Assembly (NCBI GenBank): GCA_011316305.1
Contig: SAUG01000069.1
Location: forward strand, 186,001 to 250,000
From: Rusavskia elegans
Taxonomy: Eukaryota > Ascomycota > Lecanoromycetes > Teloschistales > Teloschistaceae
Direction of reading: 5' to 3'
Length of the DNA stretch: 64,000 nucleotides
Both the position numbers and the translations under genes were made by a program. Under the pieces are notes generated by a model that ran no database searches, was not told the DNA's origin, and saw nothing but the letters and a program-made list of their open reading frames with translations. Positions 1-12,321 of this stretch are shown here, piece after piece (position 1 is the stretch's first letter; the number at the start of each line of letters is the position of its first letter).

Positions 1-770
1 TATTCTATCTTTATTATTATTTCTAAAAGCTTTTTTTATAGCTATAATAAAATTATCGAAAGTATAGAAAATCTAGAATATTTTATTTTCTTTCTATCTT
101 TCCGGGTTATTAAAGTAATTTTCTATTTAAAGCTATATTTAATTAAAAGTATCCTTTTTTAAATATAATATTATAAATAGAATTTTAATTATTTTATTTA
201 GAAACTGGTTTATATATAATATAAAGTAGATTTTTATCTAAATAATCTATAGTTTTAAAAATCTTTTATCTCTTTTATAGATATTTAGTATTACTATTTT
301 AATAGTATCGCTTCGATTTATAGATCGGGATAATAGAATTAATATAGTAAATTATTAAAATATAATATCCCTATATATTAGAAGGCGTTATATTTAAATC
401 TAGCTATAGCTATAAATATAGTCCGAACTATTAAATAGTAAAGGAATCCTAGTATAAATTATTATAATGAATTCTATATAGTTATAAAAGTACGATTATA
501 ATATTATTAAGTATTTTTATTCTAAAATAATTAAAAAAAGAATAGTAGAAATATATTTAATAATTATATTAATAACAAATAAAAGAAATTATCTATAGAA
601 ATAATAAACGATATATATAATAAAAATAGTTATAAAAGCTTATAAATAGCTATCTACTAAAAATTCTATTAAAAAAAGTAACTATAGCGGCTATAGGCGG
701 CTATAAATAATTAGGCTCGTTTATTTAACTAATTTTTCCAGGAAATTTCTATAGAGTCGTGGACGTAATA
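1..770 (-). mobile_element. Ty3/Gypsy fragment A: LTR plus internal start, truncated by window edge
   Basis: Read on the minus strand, this stretch matches 3535-about 4300 almost colinearly. The shared part covers a 400-bp LTR (770 down to 371) and the first ~370 bp of the internal region, and then the window ends. The LTR start reads TATTACGTCCACGA in both copies; a terminal TG changed to TA by RIP would explain the missing canonical TG. The copy lies in opposite orientation to the element at 3535-7295. No reading frame survives. The pairing is seen directly; the Gypsy assignment is inferred from the gag-like relic in the sister copy. Confidence 0.7.
371..770 (-). repeat. LTR copy A (400 bp)
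   Basis: This 400-bp repeat matches 3535-3935 and 6896-7295 in reverse complement. All three copies share the start (TATTACGTCC or a RIP-changed form), the A/G-rich block about 60 bp in, and the end near ATATATA. Differences between copies are mostly C/T and G/A transitions. Confidence 0.7.
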
Positions 771-1574
771 TTTTCTTTCTAATACGATTAGAAACTCGAA
801 TTCGAAATACGAATTCGGATTCGAAATCCGATAAAACGGCCAGTCTAATTATATATAAATAGGATATAGAAAACGATTTTAATAACGATATATTTTTTTT
901 GATATTCGATTATAAAATATAGCAACGATAACTTTATACTAGATTTGCTATACTATTTTATTAAAAATACGGAAAAGAAAAAAGTCGATAAATATTAACT
1001 ATTTATCATCGATGGTTTTAGTTTCTATATTATTCTGGAATTCTTTAATTTAACCGACGAATATAATATTAAACTATTTAAATTATCTGCCTATTTTATA
1101 TATCTTACGCAATTATTAGATGTAAAAATTTTCTAATTATATAAAATAAATTACGGTACCGCTATTAAAAAGATAATTTATAATAGCGATAGTAAATTTA
1201 TCCGTCTAGAGATTTTTATAATTCTATAAAAATTTTATAATAAAATATTCGTTAAATATATATTTAAAAATTTATAGCGCCGTACTAGTATTTATTTTTT
1301 TAATTCTAAAATTATATTAGCGTTTCTATAAATTATATAAACTAAAATTTTTTTTATTAAAATAACTATAGTAGTTCGGCTAGTTATATCTTTATCTACC
1401 GATTTTAAAAACTTTAATTATATTCTGTAAAGACCTAATATAATAAAAAGAACTTTTAAATTCTTTAATTAAATCTAGAAAGAAAATAACGGCTTTTACG
1501 TTATTAATTCTATATATATAACTAGATTTTTTAAAGCTATTAAATAGAATTATATTATAAATCATTTGAATTAC
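771..1574 (+). pseudogene. Fot1/pogo-type DDE transposase relic
   Basis: A stretch of about 45 codons with no stop, starting at 999, has the pattern of the pogo/Fot1 DDE endonuclease around its second catalytic Asp. Isoleucines precede Asp-Gly (Asp codon 1011-1013), followed by a Leu-Glu-Phe-Phe segment, a Leu-Ser-Ala-Tyr segment where the family has Pro-Ala-His, and a Leu-Leu-Asp-Val segment where it has Leu-Gln-Pro-Leu-Asp-Val. His and Pro positions are replaced by Tyr and Leu, as C-to-T changes would give. Family-like text continues to about 1330, including an Arg-Arg-Thr segment that resembles the transposase C-terminus. Both ends are lost: an LTR borders it on the left and another LTR on the right. 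No terminal inverted repeats could be identified. Confidence 0.65.
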
Positions 1575-1793
1575 TTGGAATTTATATAGAATTCAGTGGA
1601 TATAGAAGTATTGGTCGATAGTACCGACTGACTAATACGTTGACTAAGCCCCGTTAATCGCGGCTTATTGGTCCCGCGGGATTCGTTATTTAATTAGGTC
1701 TAGCGTTTAGCTTTATTCGCTTATTTATAGATAAACTTTCCATCTATATAAAAATATTAAACTATTATTATTATCTAAAATCGATCTATAATA
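1575..1793 (+). repeat. Left LTR of outer Gypsy element
   Basis: About 219 bp, aligning along its length with 13075-13296. Shared landmarks are the block GATAGTACCG, the block ATTCGTTAT, a run ending AAACTTTC, and the end AAAATCGATCTATAA. It ends TATAATA where the right copy ends TATAACA, a RIP-type difference. Confidence 0.7.
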
Positions 1794-1899
1794 ATTAATA
1801 ATAATAAAAGATTTATTTATAGATACTATATAATATATATATAGCGTTTATAAATACTAATTCCCGTTTATAAATACTAATAATACTAGTAACGTTATT

Positions 1900-3534
1900 G
1901 GTATTTTCGGAGATACTAATTATTTAAATTAAATATATTTTATTAGTAATATTTATTAAATTACTACCGTTTTCTACTAATTATATCTTATATATTTAGA
2001 TATAATAGGAATAAACCGATTTATTAATTAAATTCTAATTAATTACGATAGCGATAGATAAACTATCTCTATCTTTCGATAATAATACTATTTTTTTCGG
2101 ATACTAGTTTATCGAATTTATAGATAGAACCGGTTCTAGATATACTACTAATTAGTACTAAAATATACTAGATTTATTAAACTTCGTATATAATAATTAT
2201 AGCGACTTTAGAATTTCTAGAACCGAAGTAGATATTACTATAGACGCTAAAATAAAATTATTTTTCTAACTATTTCGATCGTCTAAATAGTTTAATAAAT
2301 AGTTAAATAGCGGGGCTATAGCGCGAGCTATTATTAAATACTTTAGAAAAAGTATAGCGGAGTTTCGGAACGATTCTATATATATATAAATTCTCGTAAA
2401 TTATTAAATTTCCTCTAAAAATAAAGAAAAGAAAAATATAGTCGACGAAGTTCTAGCGGACTTTTTTACTTTATCTAAAACGGGTATAAACCGGAAATCA
2501 AATATTATACGAAACCGCAGTTCTGATTCTATAATAATATAATTTATCGAAAAGTTAAAAGAATAGAATATTATAATCTAGATAGAATTTATAAAATTTC
2601 GCTAATAAAGTTAATAGAGGAAAAAAATACTTTCGCCGCTATCTAAATTTTCTATATTTTTTACTAGAGCCGATAAATATAAGAAATTTATTATAGACGA
2701 TATTAGCTATTTCTATTCTTTCTATAATAATAAATCCGTCGAAACCGGGTCTTATATCGAATATATAGATAAGGATATCTACTTCCGCGATATCTATATC
2801 TTTACCGAATAAATTAAAAACGTTACTAGATTTAATAGTAAAGATAAAAAAAATCTATAGATATATCTTTATAATAATATTCTATAATAATATTCTAACG
2901 AATTCTCGGATATAAAAAAGAAATATTTAATAAAAGACTTCGATATATAGATTAGTACTTTAATTACTCGCTTTAAACTACTAATAAAAGAAAAAATATA
3001 TATTTTAAATAAAGAAAAATATACTATTAAAAATATAAGCTACTATTATAAACCTCGCGAATACGGTTAAACTAGATTTTAAATTATAAAAATCGCCGAA
3101 ATAATTAATATTCGATAAATTATTATATAGATATAAATAGGTTTCGTTATTCCTTTTTATATTATTTTAGTTTTTAAATTATCGGAAAAAACTACTATTA
3201 ATATATTCTTTCGATTAATAGATAATTATAAATTCGAAATCTAGATTATAGGAAAAAACTACCTTCGGTAATTCTAGAAAATACTTTCTAATAATTCTAG
3301 CCGTTAATAAATGGAAAATCTATTTCTATTCCGATTCTAACCGGTATTAGAAAATATATTATATTAATCGATATTTGGTTTCGATTTTTCCGGATATAAA
3401 TATTAATATTTTATAATTTAGTAAATCTTTTAGCTTTTCTAGAAATATTAGCCTCTTTTTATTAAAAGGAATCTACTAGAAACGCCTTCTATTTAAAATA
3501 ACGCGAATTTCCTTCGCTTTATATTTATAAATAG
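1900..3534 (+). pseudogene. Gypsy gag (capsid) relic of the outer element
   Basis: From about 2740 to 3260 the plus-strand text keeps the pattern of the capsid region common in Pezizomycotina Gypsy elements. It has a Tyr/Phe-Arg-Asp start (about 2780), a segment ending Tyr-Ser-Asn-Glu, a Trp-to-stop and Ala/Ile-rich block, an Arg-Phe-Lys segment (about 2970), and a Thr-Arg-Phe-Gln type segment before 3130. Gln and Trp codons are now TAA or TAG. Upstream sequence to 1900 is too degraded to assign. The zinc-knuckle region, expected near 3300-3530, is not recognisable. Identification rests on remembered family patterns. Confidence 0.5.
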
Positions 3535-3935
3535 TATTACGTCCACGATTTTATAGAGGTTTCCTGGAAAGATTAGTTAGGCAAACGAGCCTAATTATCT
3601 ATAGTCGTCTATAGCCGCTATAGCCGTTTTTTTAAATAGGATTTTTAGTAGATAGCTATCTATTAATTTTTATAGCTACTTTTACTATATATATCGCTTA
3701 TTATTTCTATAGATAGTTTCTTTTATTAGTCGTTAATATAATTATAAAATACGTCTTTACTATTTTCTTTTTAATTATTTTATAATAAAGATATTTTATA
3801 ATATCGTAACCGTATCTCTGCGGCTATATAGGATTAGTTATAATATTCTATACTAGAATTCCTTTACTATTTAATAATTTAGACTATATTTATAGCTATA
3901 ATTAGATTTAAATATTATATTTTCTAATATATAAT
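3535..3935 (+). repeat. 5' LTR of element B
   Basis: About 400 bp, matching 6896-7295 directly and 371-770 in reverse complement. It begins TATTACGTCCACGATT and ends near TTCTAATATATA. It keeps more G+C in its first 80 bp than its partner at 6896. Confidence 0.7.
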
Positions 3936-4029
3936 AATAATATATTTTAATAATTTACTATATTAGTTTTATTATTCCGATTTATAAATCGAAATAATAC
4001 TATTAAAATAGTAATACTAAATATCTATA

Positions 4030-5700
4030 AAGAAAATAAAGAATTTTTAAAGCTATAGATTATTTAGATAAATATCTACTTTATATTATATATAAACTAG
4101 TTTCTAAATAAAATAATTAAAATTCTATTTATAATATTATATCTAAAAAAGGTTTATTTTAATTAGATATAGTTTTAAATAGAAAATTATTTTAATAATC
4201 CGGAAAAATAGAAAGAAGATAAAATATTCTAGATTATCTATATTTTTAGTAATTTTATTATAGCTATAAAAAAAGCCTTCGGAAATAATAATAAAAATAA
4301 AATAAAAAATAGAAAATTAATAGTTTTAAAATAATAGAATTCGATAGCTATTTATATTATTTAGTTTAAAATATTAGTTTATAAAATAGATTAGGAAAAT
4401 TTAATTTTAAAAGTTTACTTCTATAAAGAATTCTAGATAAAAATTAAAAAAGCTATAATAGTAATCGAAAAACTAGATTTATTAATAGATTTAATTAAAT
4501 TTATAATAAAAATTAATACTAGATAGTATAAAATATATTTAGATAAATAGACGTTTAATAAAATAGGAACCGCTAAAAGAAAATCTAAAAAAAATCTAAT
4601 AAAATTCGATACTATTAAATATAAAAAATTATAAACTAAAGTTTATTATTTATATAGAAAAATAGGCTATTTTAAAAAAAATTACCTAATTAAAAAAATA
4701 ACCGAAATAATTAAATATTTTTTTAAAATAATAGAAGAATTATCTAATAAATATATAGTAAAAAACCAAATAGTCTATTATTATAATAAATATTCTATTT
4801 ATCTATTAAATAAAAAAAGGATAGAATTATATTCTAAAAAACTAAAAAAAATATAGAAAATAAAATTAGTAGTCGATTTTAAATTATATAAAATTAAAAA
4901 ACCTTTTATAATAGTATTTAAAATTAAAATCGGAAGTTAATAAATAATAGCTTTTATTAATAGAAAGAAAGATAATAAAATTATAAAAGGATTCTATAAT
5001 AATATTAAAAGATATTTCTATAAATAAATAATAAATAATAATAGAATTTTTAATATTAAAATTAAAATAAAATATAGATTAATCGGAGTAATAAATTTTA
5101 CTATAATCGAAAATTAAAAAAGTTATATTATTTTAGAAAATAAATAAAAAGAATTAATTTTAGAAAGACTAATAGAAAAGAATACTATAGATAAAAAAAT
5201 AAAACTATAAATAATATATTTTCTAGTCTATAAAAATCTTTTATATAAAAAAATTAATATTATTTTAATAATAAATTATAAAAAGATTAAAGATTTAGAT
5301 AAAAAATTTAAAAAAGATAGAAAAATTTAGAAAATAAATATTTAGAAAAAATACTATTACTTCCTTTAATAATTTACTAAAAAATATAATAAAAATAAAA
5401 AAATAATTTAATAGCTTTAGATAAATTATATTAGAAAAGTATACTAGAATATAATTAAAGATATAAATAAAATTAAATACTATAAACCGAATTAAATAGA
5501 TTAGAATAAAGAAATACCGGACCTAGTATTTAGTATTTAATCTAGAAACGAAGATTTTAATTAGTATCTATTTTTATTATTATAGAATAAAATAGTTATT
5601 AAAAAAATTAAATTTAGTAAAACTATTAAAAAAACCGGAAATAATTTATAATATAAATATATAATCCGGAAAATATAAAAATAGTAATAAAAAAATCTTT
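4030..5700 (+). pseudogene. Gypsy gag relic with RIP-mutated zinc knuckle
   Basis: Around 4350-4690 one frame keeps long stretches without stops, typical of a Gypsy gag C-terminal half. At 4644-4685 the spacing of a CCHC zinc knuckle (C-x2-C-x4-H-x4-C) is kept exactly, but all four metal-binding positions are Tyr codons (TAT, TAT, TAT, TAC). Each is one C-to-T or G-to-A step from Cys or His. This shows both the family and the damage. From about 5350 to 5700 the text is too degraded to assign. Confidence 0.6.
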
Positions 5701-6139
5701 TATTAAATTTTTTTTCTATACGATTAATTATTCGGATTTTGATTTTAATCTTTTACGATTCTAACGCTAGAGGCGCTAAACCGATCAGATTACGTAATTA
5801 TTTGATATTTAAATATTTTACCGAGAACTCGAATTAAAAATTTCCGAAGAAACTAGATCTGGACTAAAATCTAGAGGGAAACCGTAATCTATTTAATTTT
5901 ATTAATTAATTTAATTTCCTTCGATCGATCGGGCTAGGCCGAGACGATCTACTATCTAGTCTTTCTATATTTAAATTCTATAAAAATCGATTTAGTCGAT
6001 AGAAAAAATTTAAATATTAGATTAGCTTTCGAAGAATTCGAACCTCCGACCCGCTGGATTAATTCCGCTAATTTCGAAATAGAGCGCGGATCCGTTAGGC
6101 CTTCAAGTCACGCAGCGTTGCCACTGCGCCATCTAGACC
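5700..6139 (-). mobile_element. tRNA-headed SINE-like insert
   Basis: On the minus strand, reading from 6139 downward, the sequence starts with a tRNA-like head. It has an A-box match (TGGCGCAGTGG) at about 6130-6120 and a B-box match (GGTTCGAATTC) at 6044-6034, with a five-pair T stem that tolerates G-U pairs. About 65 bp separate a possible anticodon-loop motif (GACTTGAAG) from the T arm, suggesting an intron or long variable arm. The 3' acceptor half does not pair with GGTCTAG. Downstream about 320 bp of unrelated, relatively G+C-richer body follow, ending in a T/A-rich tail. That arrangement is typical of tRNA-derived SINEs. A degraded tRNA gene is the alternative. Confidence 0.4.
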
Positions 6140-6145
6140 ATTAGA

Positions 6146-6895
6146 TTTTTTTTATTCTATATTTTCTATAGATTAAAAAAAGTTAAAATCTTTTAAATTT
6201 AATCTAGATTATTCGAATTAAATCTAAATATTAATTTAATAGACGCCTTTTATATAACTAATATAAAACTAATAGAAAAGTAAATAATAATTAAATTATT
6301 AAATTTATTAAATTAGGAAAATATATATAATTTTTAAATAATAAAATTACTTTTATATTTATATAAAACGCGATAATATATAATAAAATATTTTTATTTA
6401 TTAAAAAGTTAGCGAAGATCTAATTTCTAGACTAAATATTTATTACGAAATTCTTTTTTAAAATTAAAAAAAAATTCGATCTAATAGTAAATCTCGGAAT
6501 ATTTATTAAAAATATCTATAATATTAAATCGAAATTTATTTTTTTAATTTTTAAAATACTTTCCTACGAAAGTTAGTAGAAATTAAAAAATAAAAGAAAT
6601 AGAATATAATTAGTATTAGAAATTAAAAAATTATATAATTTTTAAGTCCGAATATATTTATTATAGATATTAGTACCGATTTCGATTTTATATTCTTTTA
6701 AAAGATTATAGATATATAGAAAATAAAAAAAAGATATTATAATTTCTTTTAACTAAATATAATAAAAAGTTTTTAATCGATTTCCTTTTTAAAAATATAT
6801 AATAAAGATGTTAAAAAAAAAAAAAAAAAAAAAACTCTTTTTATATTCTATAGACAGTTTTTATACTAGATAAAAAAGCGATATAAAAGTAACTA
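6146..6895. other. Unassigned RIP-degraded interior of element B, with a poly(A) run
   Basis: No gene or recognisable protein domain was found. The only landmark is an uninterrupted run of 22 A at 6813-6834, about 60 bp before the right LTR. It could be the tail of a retroposed insert or part of a degraded polypurine tract. Confidence 0.4.
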
Positions 6896-7295
6896 TATAA
6901 TATCTATAATTCTATAGAAGTTTTTTAAAAAGATTAATTAAATAAATAAACCTAATTATCTATAGCCGCCTATAACTGCTATAATTATCTTTTTTAATAG
7001 AATTTTTAGTAGATAGTTATCTATCGGCTTTTATAGCTACTTTTACTATATATATTACTTATTACTTCTATAAATAGTTTTTTTTATTAGTTATTAATAT
7101 AATTATTAAATATATTTCTACTATTTTCTTTTTAATTATTTTATAATAAAGATATTTTATAATATCGTAACCGTATTTCTATAACTATATAGAATTAATT
7201 ATAATACTTTATACTAGAATTTCTTTACTATTTAATAGTTCGGACTACGTCTACGGTTATAGTTAGGCTCGAATATAACGTCTTCTGATATATAA
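6896..7295 (+). repeat. 3' LTR of element B
   Basis: About 400 bp, aligned with 3535-3935 from TATAATATCTATAATTCTA onward. It is the most RIP-altered copy at its start and the least altered at its end, where it keeps GGCTCGAATATAACG. Confidence 0.65.
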
Positions 7296-10200
7296 AAACG
7301 TTATAAATAAATCAAAAAATCTATAAAAGAATTTCTTTCTAATATAGTAGTTTTCTGCGCTAGCGTATAGTAATAGATTTTAGAGACTTTATAATAATCA
7401 GTTTTAAAAAAGATTTTATTTTAATTTAAACTTTTAATATTAAGTACTATTAGTTCCGTTTTAATAAATTTATTAAATAGGAATTTATAAAAACGTATAC
7501 AGCGAAGATTATTCTATTATAGAAAGAGTTTATATCTAATATACCGAATAGAATCCCGTCTATAAATATTATAGTAATAGATCCGCCGAATCTTATAATA
7601 AAGAAATCGAATACTATAGTAGAACTTATAAAAAATTAAAATATAAAGAAGTTAGTTAGAATTTCGTCGATATTAGACCGAAGATCTTATATTTATATTA
7701 GAAATATAACGTTTTATTCGAGTTATATAATAAATTATTTAAATATTTTAAACCCGTTTACTAGAATATAGAAGATAAAAAAGTTAAAATATAAATATTT
7801 ATTACCGATAAATAATTTTCTAATAAAGAAAATATTTCTATATTTCGCGTAATCGTTTTAAATAGTAAATAGATTATAGAAACTGGTTTAACTTTTAAAC
7901 GCTTCTATTACGCCGTATTTCTATTAGTTTTCTATCCGGATATATCCGATACTAAAAATATATACACTAATTTAAAATATATAATATTAATAGCCGATAG
8001 AAAATTTATTTTAAAAGATATCGAAATTAAAAAATTACCGAAAAAGATTTCTATTTATAGTATAGGCAAATAAATCTATCGGCCCGATAAATTTACTATT
8101 TTTACTTTCTATCTAAAAGGCGATTTAACTATTATAGAATTTATAAAGGAAATCTATATTAATAAAAATTTATAAGCTAATCTACTACCAAATATTAATA
8201 TTTTAAATCCGAAAAAATAATTTTGGATTATTAAAAATAGTAAATCGTTATCGGTAGTTACGAAAATTTTAAAGTTATTTTTAACTTCTATATATATAAA
8301 AAGCCTAACTATAAACGTATTGTTAGAATTTAAAGTAATATTATTTTAAAATCTAATAGAGTTATACGAGTTCTAGTATAATATCGAAGTAATATTCCCG
8401 AAGACCGTAATTTTTTCTTCGAGTTTAAATTAAAATTAATTTTGAAAATAAACTTTAACTCTAATAATAGCGCTTTTATCTATATAGTTAACGTTTTATT
8501 TAGCTTTATAAATATCTATAACGTAAACTATTCGCCGATAGTTTTATTTAAACGAACTCGGTTTAAAAAAGTTATTAAAAATCGATATAAAAGATACTAT
8601 ACCGCTGTTTCTAATCTAATTTCGTTTACGGCAGAATTAATATAGAATACTATTAAATATACTATTAAAAAATTAATAAAAAAAGCAGCTATTAGAGTTA
8701 CGGTAATATTTACTACCGCCGCGGTTATATAAAATAGGACCGTATATTATTAAAAATTACCTAATATAATTAGTATATAGAATATTCTAATAAATTTAAA
8801 CGTTTTCTATCCGGCTAATAAAGTAAATTTTAGCGAAAATTTAGTAAAATTTAGCGCGAATTTAGTTAAAAATATCGAATTTGCTAAATTAGCTTCCTCT
8901 ATTATATCTATTAATTCTAAACTGAAATACCGTTTATCTAATAGTATTATAGTTTATAGTAAACTATTAGTAATATAATAACTAGTTGCTATTACCGAAA
9001 AATACTAAGATATATTTACCGATTAGAAAGTTATAATAAATATTTTTAAAAAGGAATAGATACTAATATTTCTAAAAAAAAAAAGCGAAATCGGTATCTT
9101 TAAAAATTTATAATCTAAATTATACGAACCGTATTAAATTTAATAAAATCTTTAATAAATTCTATAAATAAAATAAAATAAAATATTTCGAATAGTTAAC
9201 GTTTTTTATATATTCTGTTTTTATAGTATAAAAAACTCTTCCGGATAGTATAAAAAAGAAATAAATAGTAGTTAATATTCGAAACTTTAACGCTATTACG
9301 AAAATAGATAATTATTCCTTTCTATTATAAATAAATATTATCGCTTTAGTATTAGAGTATTTCTATATTTCTTTTATTAATATTATAGGATAGTTTTATC
9401 AGTTTAAAATCTAACGCTATAATTATTATAAATTTACTATAGTTTTTTATCGCGGATAGAAATAAACTTCGGTAGTATTTATAGAATATAAAAATTTATC
9501 GCCGTATATATAGTACTAGACCGATAAACTACTTCGCCCGTTTAAAGAATTTATTAAAATCTATATAGATAATATTATAATCTTTTTATATAGTTTAAAA
9601 GAATATTTAAAATATCTAGATTAAATTTTCGTCCTATTTCGGAAAAAATAAATAAGTTTTATACTTTCTAAATTATTTATAGAATATCTTTTAGTTCGTT
9701 TGTTTGAATAACGCGTTAATATACTAGAAATAACTACTTTAGAAAATAAAATTAAAGCTATTTCGGAAAAGGCTTTTCCTAAATATCTATAGAATCTAGA
9801 AATCTATTTTGAAATAACTAGCTAGCTATATTATATAATCGTAGGATATATATAGCTCGCTAAACCTCTATAAAAAAGAAAAACTTTATTTATAAAAGAA
9901 TTCGGACGAGATTTTAAAGAATTTAAACGTAAGTTTTAATTAACGAAGTTAAAGTATAATTCTATTCTAGAGGAAAAGAAATTATTTCGAATACTATAAA
10001 TAGCGTTCGAACTATTAATCTTTTTCTATTATTTCGATTTTATAAAAAAGCTTTATATTAATCTGGATATATTAAAGTAATTCGGCTTCGTAGTAATTAT
10101 CTATTGTATTAAAAGAGACCTCGATAAAGATTTTCTATCTATAAAGGTAAAGCTAATAATATTTCTAAATAAATACTTTAATAATATTAAATAGAACTAT

Positions 10201-12300
10201 TAACCTACCGAATTAAAAGTCGCCGAAATCGTCTAGATAATAAAAAAAGCCTATTATTTTATTAATTCCTTTTTAAAACTACTAGTAATTATATATACTA
10301 ATTACTCGGCGATAATTCCGATTTTAAAACAGATTTTATTAAAAATAGTAAATACTAATAAATTGAATCTAAAACTCGTTCGTATATTATAGTATCTTTC
10401 GACTTTTAATATTAAATTACGCTATAAAGTGGATAAAACTAATATCGTTCCTAATATTTTATTATAATTTAAAATAAAGATCTTTTATACGCCGATTAAA
10501 AATAAAGAAGATATTTTAGACGTACTATACGAAAATACCGAATTTAATAATAAAGAAAATATTCTATCGTACGTTTCGGATACCGTTATACCGATATACT
10601 ATATAACGTTCGTCGAAATAAAAAATAAATTTAAATAATATATTAAGGAAAGCTACGCTAATAATAAACGATAGACTAAAATTATTATAATACTATAAAT
10701 CTAAAAATTAGATACTAATATTAAAGATAACGAATATCGTATACTAGATATTAATTTTCGAATATATAACGAATTTCTTTACTATATTTCTAGAAATAGC
10801 CGAAATCGATTCTATATTCCGGATAAGCTCGTAGACGAAATTATTGATAAAGTTAATAATCGGTATTATTAAAGATATTATTATATATATAAAAAACTCT
10901 ATCTATCGATTTTTATTTGTAATATATATAAAAAGATTAAAGAATATATAGAATACCGCTAGTAATATTAATTAAATTAAATAAAACGGTATAGATTCTA
11001 TAATTCCTTTAATTTAATTATTCCGAAAGTACTATTTTATATAATTACGATAAACTTCGTACTCGTATTATCTATTAAATTTTTTAATAAAGATTATATA
11101 CTAACGATTTTATATAAATATACTAAAAAGGTTCTATTAATTTCTAACTAGATTTTTTATTTTATAGTTAATTAGGCGAATTTTGTTATTATAGTTTTAT
11201 TCGAATATAACTAGAAAATTCTATTAACTATTATTAGAAATAGAGATTATAAATTTATATTATCTTTCTAGCGCCAGATCTTTTAGAAACTAAAAATAAA
11301 AATTCTAGTATCTACAACGTATTATCTATAAACCGATAGATAATCGGAACGTACTAATTAAATAATAGTAATTAGTTTTTATTTTTGGTTTATAAAATAT
11401 CCGAATAAAAATTAGATTAAAGCTATTCAATTTCTATAGTTCGCGTTTAATAATATAATTAGTTTCGCTACTAGTACGGTCTTTAACGAACTAGTACTAG
11501 ATTTTCGATCTAAAAATATAATTAATACTTTATCGGACCTACTACTAAAAGATATAGAACGTCTAAAATCTATTAAACGTATAGAAATAGAAGATATAAT
11601 AGCTTTTAGTATCGCTTTCTCTAAAGTCCGGTATAATAATCTATATAAAGCCAGATCCTTTAAACTAGATAATAAAGTTTTTCTAAAACTTTATTACGAA
11701 TATATACTATTAGATATTACTAATCGAAAGCTTTCGTATTAATAAGCTAGTCCGTTTAAAGTAATTTATAAAATCGAATACCTTATATATAAATTAGAAC
11801 TTTCTACTACTATAAAAATCTATTCTATTATTTCTATAATCTAATCAAAACCAGCGCCTATCGGTAATAATCTTTTTAATCGACTTTCGATTAATAATAA
11901 ATTTTTTACCGTCGAAATAAAATTTTCGGAAGAAGATTTTAACTAATTCGAAGTAGAATAAATCGTAGATTAGCGAAAGGTACGCTAGTATTTCTAGTAT
12001 TTAATTAAATAGAAAGGCTATAGACCGTAATATAATAGCTGGTATAGATTATAAAATTTAACGTACTATATAGACTTTATTAATAACTATAATAAACGTT
12101 TTTTCTTTCTATTTAAACTTTGTTATTAGTAATAATCTAATTATATTCTAGTAGTATTATAGTAACCGGAACTTTAAATATCCGTACTGCTAGTAGACTT
12201 TCTATATCGTTTCGGATTAAAGTTAAAACGTTTATAAATTATTATATTTTACCGGCGCTTTATATATTCGATTTAGTATAATTATATTTCTTTTTATATT
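7296..12300 (+). pseudogene. Gypsy pol relic: protease, RT, RNase H, integrase, chromodomain
   Basis: Several domains are readable in order. At 7969-7980 the aspartic-protease active site D-(S/T)-G-C is now Asn-Leu-Lys-Tyr (AAT TTA AAA TAT). The pre-RT spacer leaves a 67-codon open stretch at 8442-8645. At 9562-9573 the RT motif Tyr-Ile-Asp-Asp reads Tyr-Ile-Asp-Asn. RNase H-like text follows at about 10,000-10,500. An integrase pattern runs from about 10,800 to 11,420, including a Lys-Lys-Val-Leu-Leu-Ile-Ser segment and an Asn-Arg-Asp-Tyr-Lys segment in place of Ser-Asp-Arg-Asp. A chromodomain at 11,947-12,060 keeps Lys-Gly-Tyr and Asn-Ser-Trp-Tyr. Gln and Trp codons are replaced by TAA or TAG throughout. 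The domain order fits Ty3/Gypsy chromoviruses. Confidence 0.8.
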
Positions 12301-12321
12301 TAGTAAAATACTATTACTAAA

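Larger units (their letters stand above)
3535..7295 (+). mobile_element. Inserted Ty3/Gypsy element B with a gag-like region
   Basis: A pair of 400-bp direct repeats (3535-3935 and 6896-7295) encloses about 2.96 kb. The first half of the interior carries a Gypsy gag relic with a clear zinc-knuckle pattern. The second half holds a tRNA-headed insert (5700-6139) and unassigned A+T-rich sequence. No reverse transcriptase or integrase pattern was found between these LTRs. The element may therefore be an internally deleted or gag-only non-autonomous copy. No clean target-site duplication was seen; flanks are AATAG on the left and an A-rich run on the right, both probably RIP-altered. Confidence 0.6.

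Noticed and set aside
371..3935. A and B LTRs as ends of a single DNA transposon with long inverted repeats
   Set aside because: The 400-bp repeat also occurs in direct orientation at 6896-7295, and gag follows it, so LTRs fit better.
8442..8645. 67-codon ORF in the A+T-rich island as a gene
   Set aside because: It is a stop-free remnant of the Gypsy pre-RT spacer in the same frame as the dead pol, not an independent gene.
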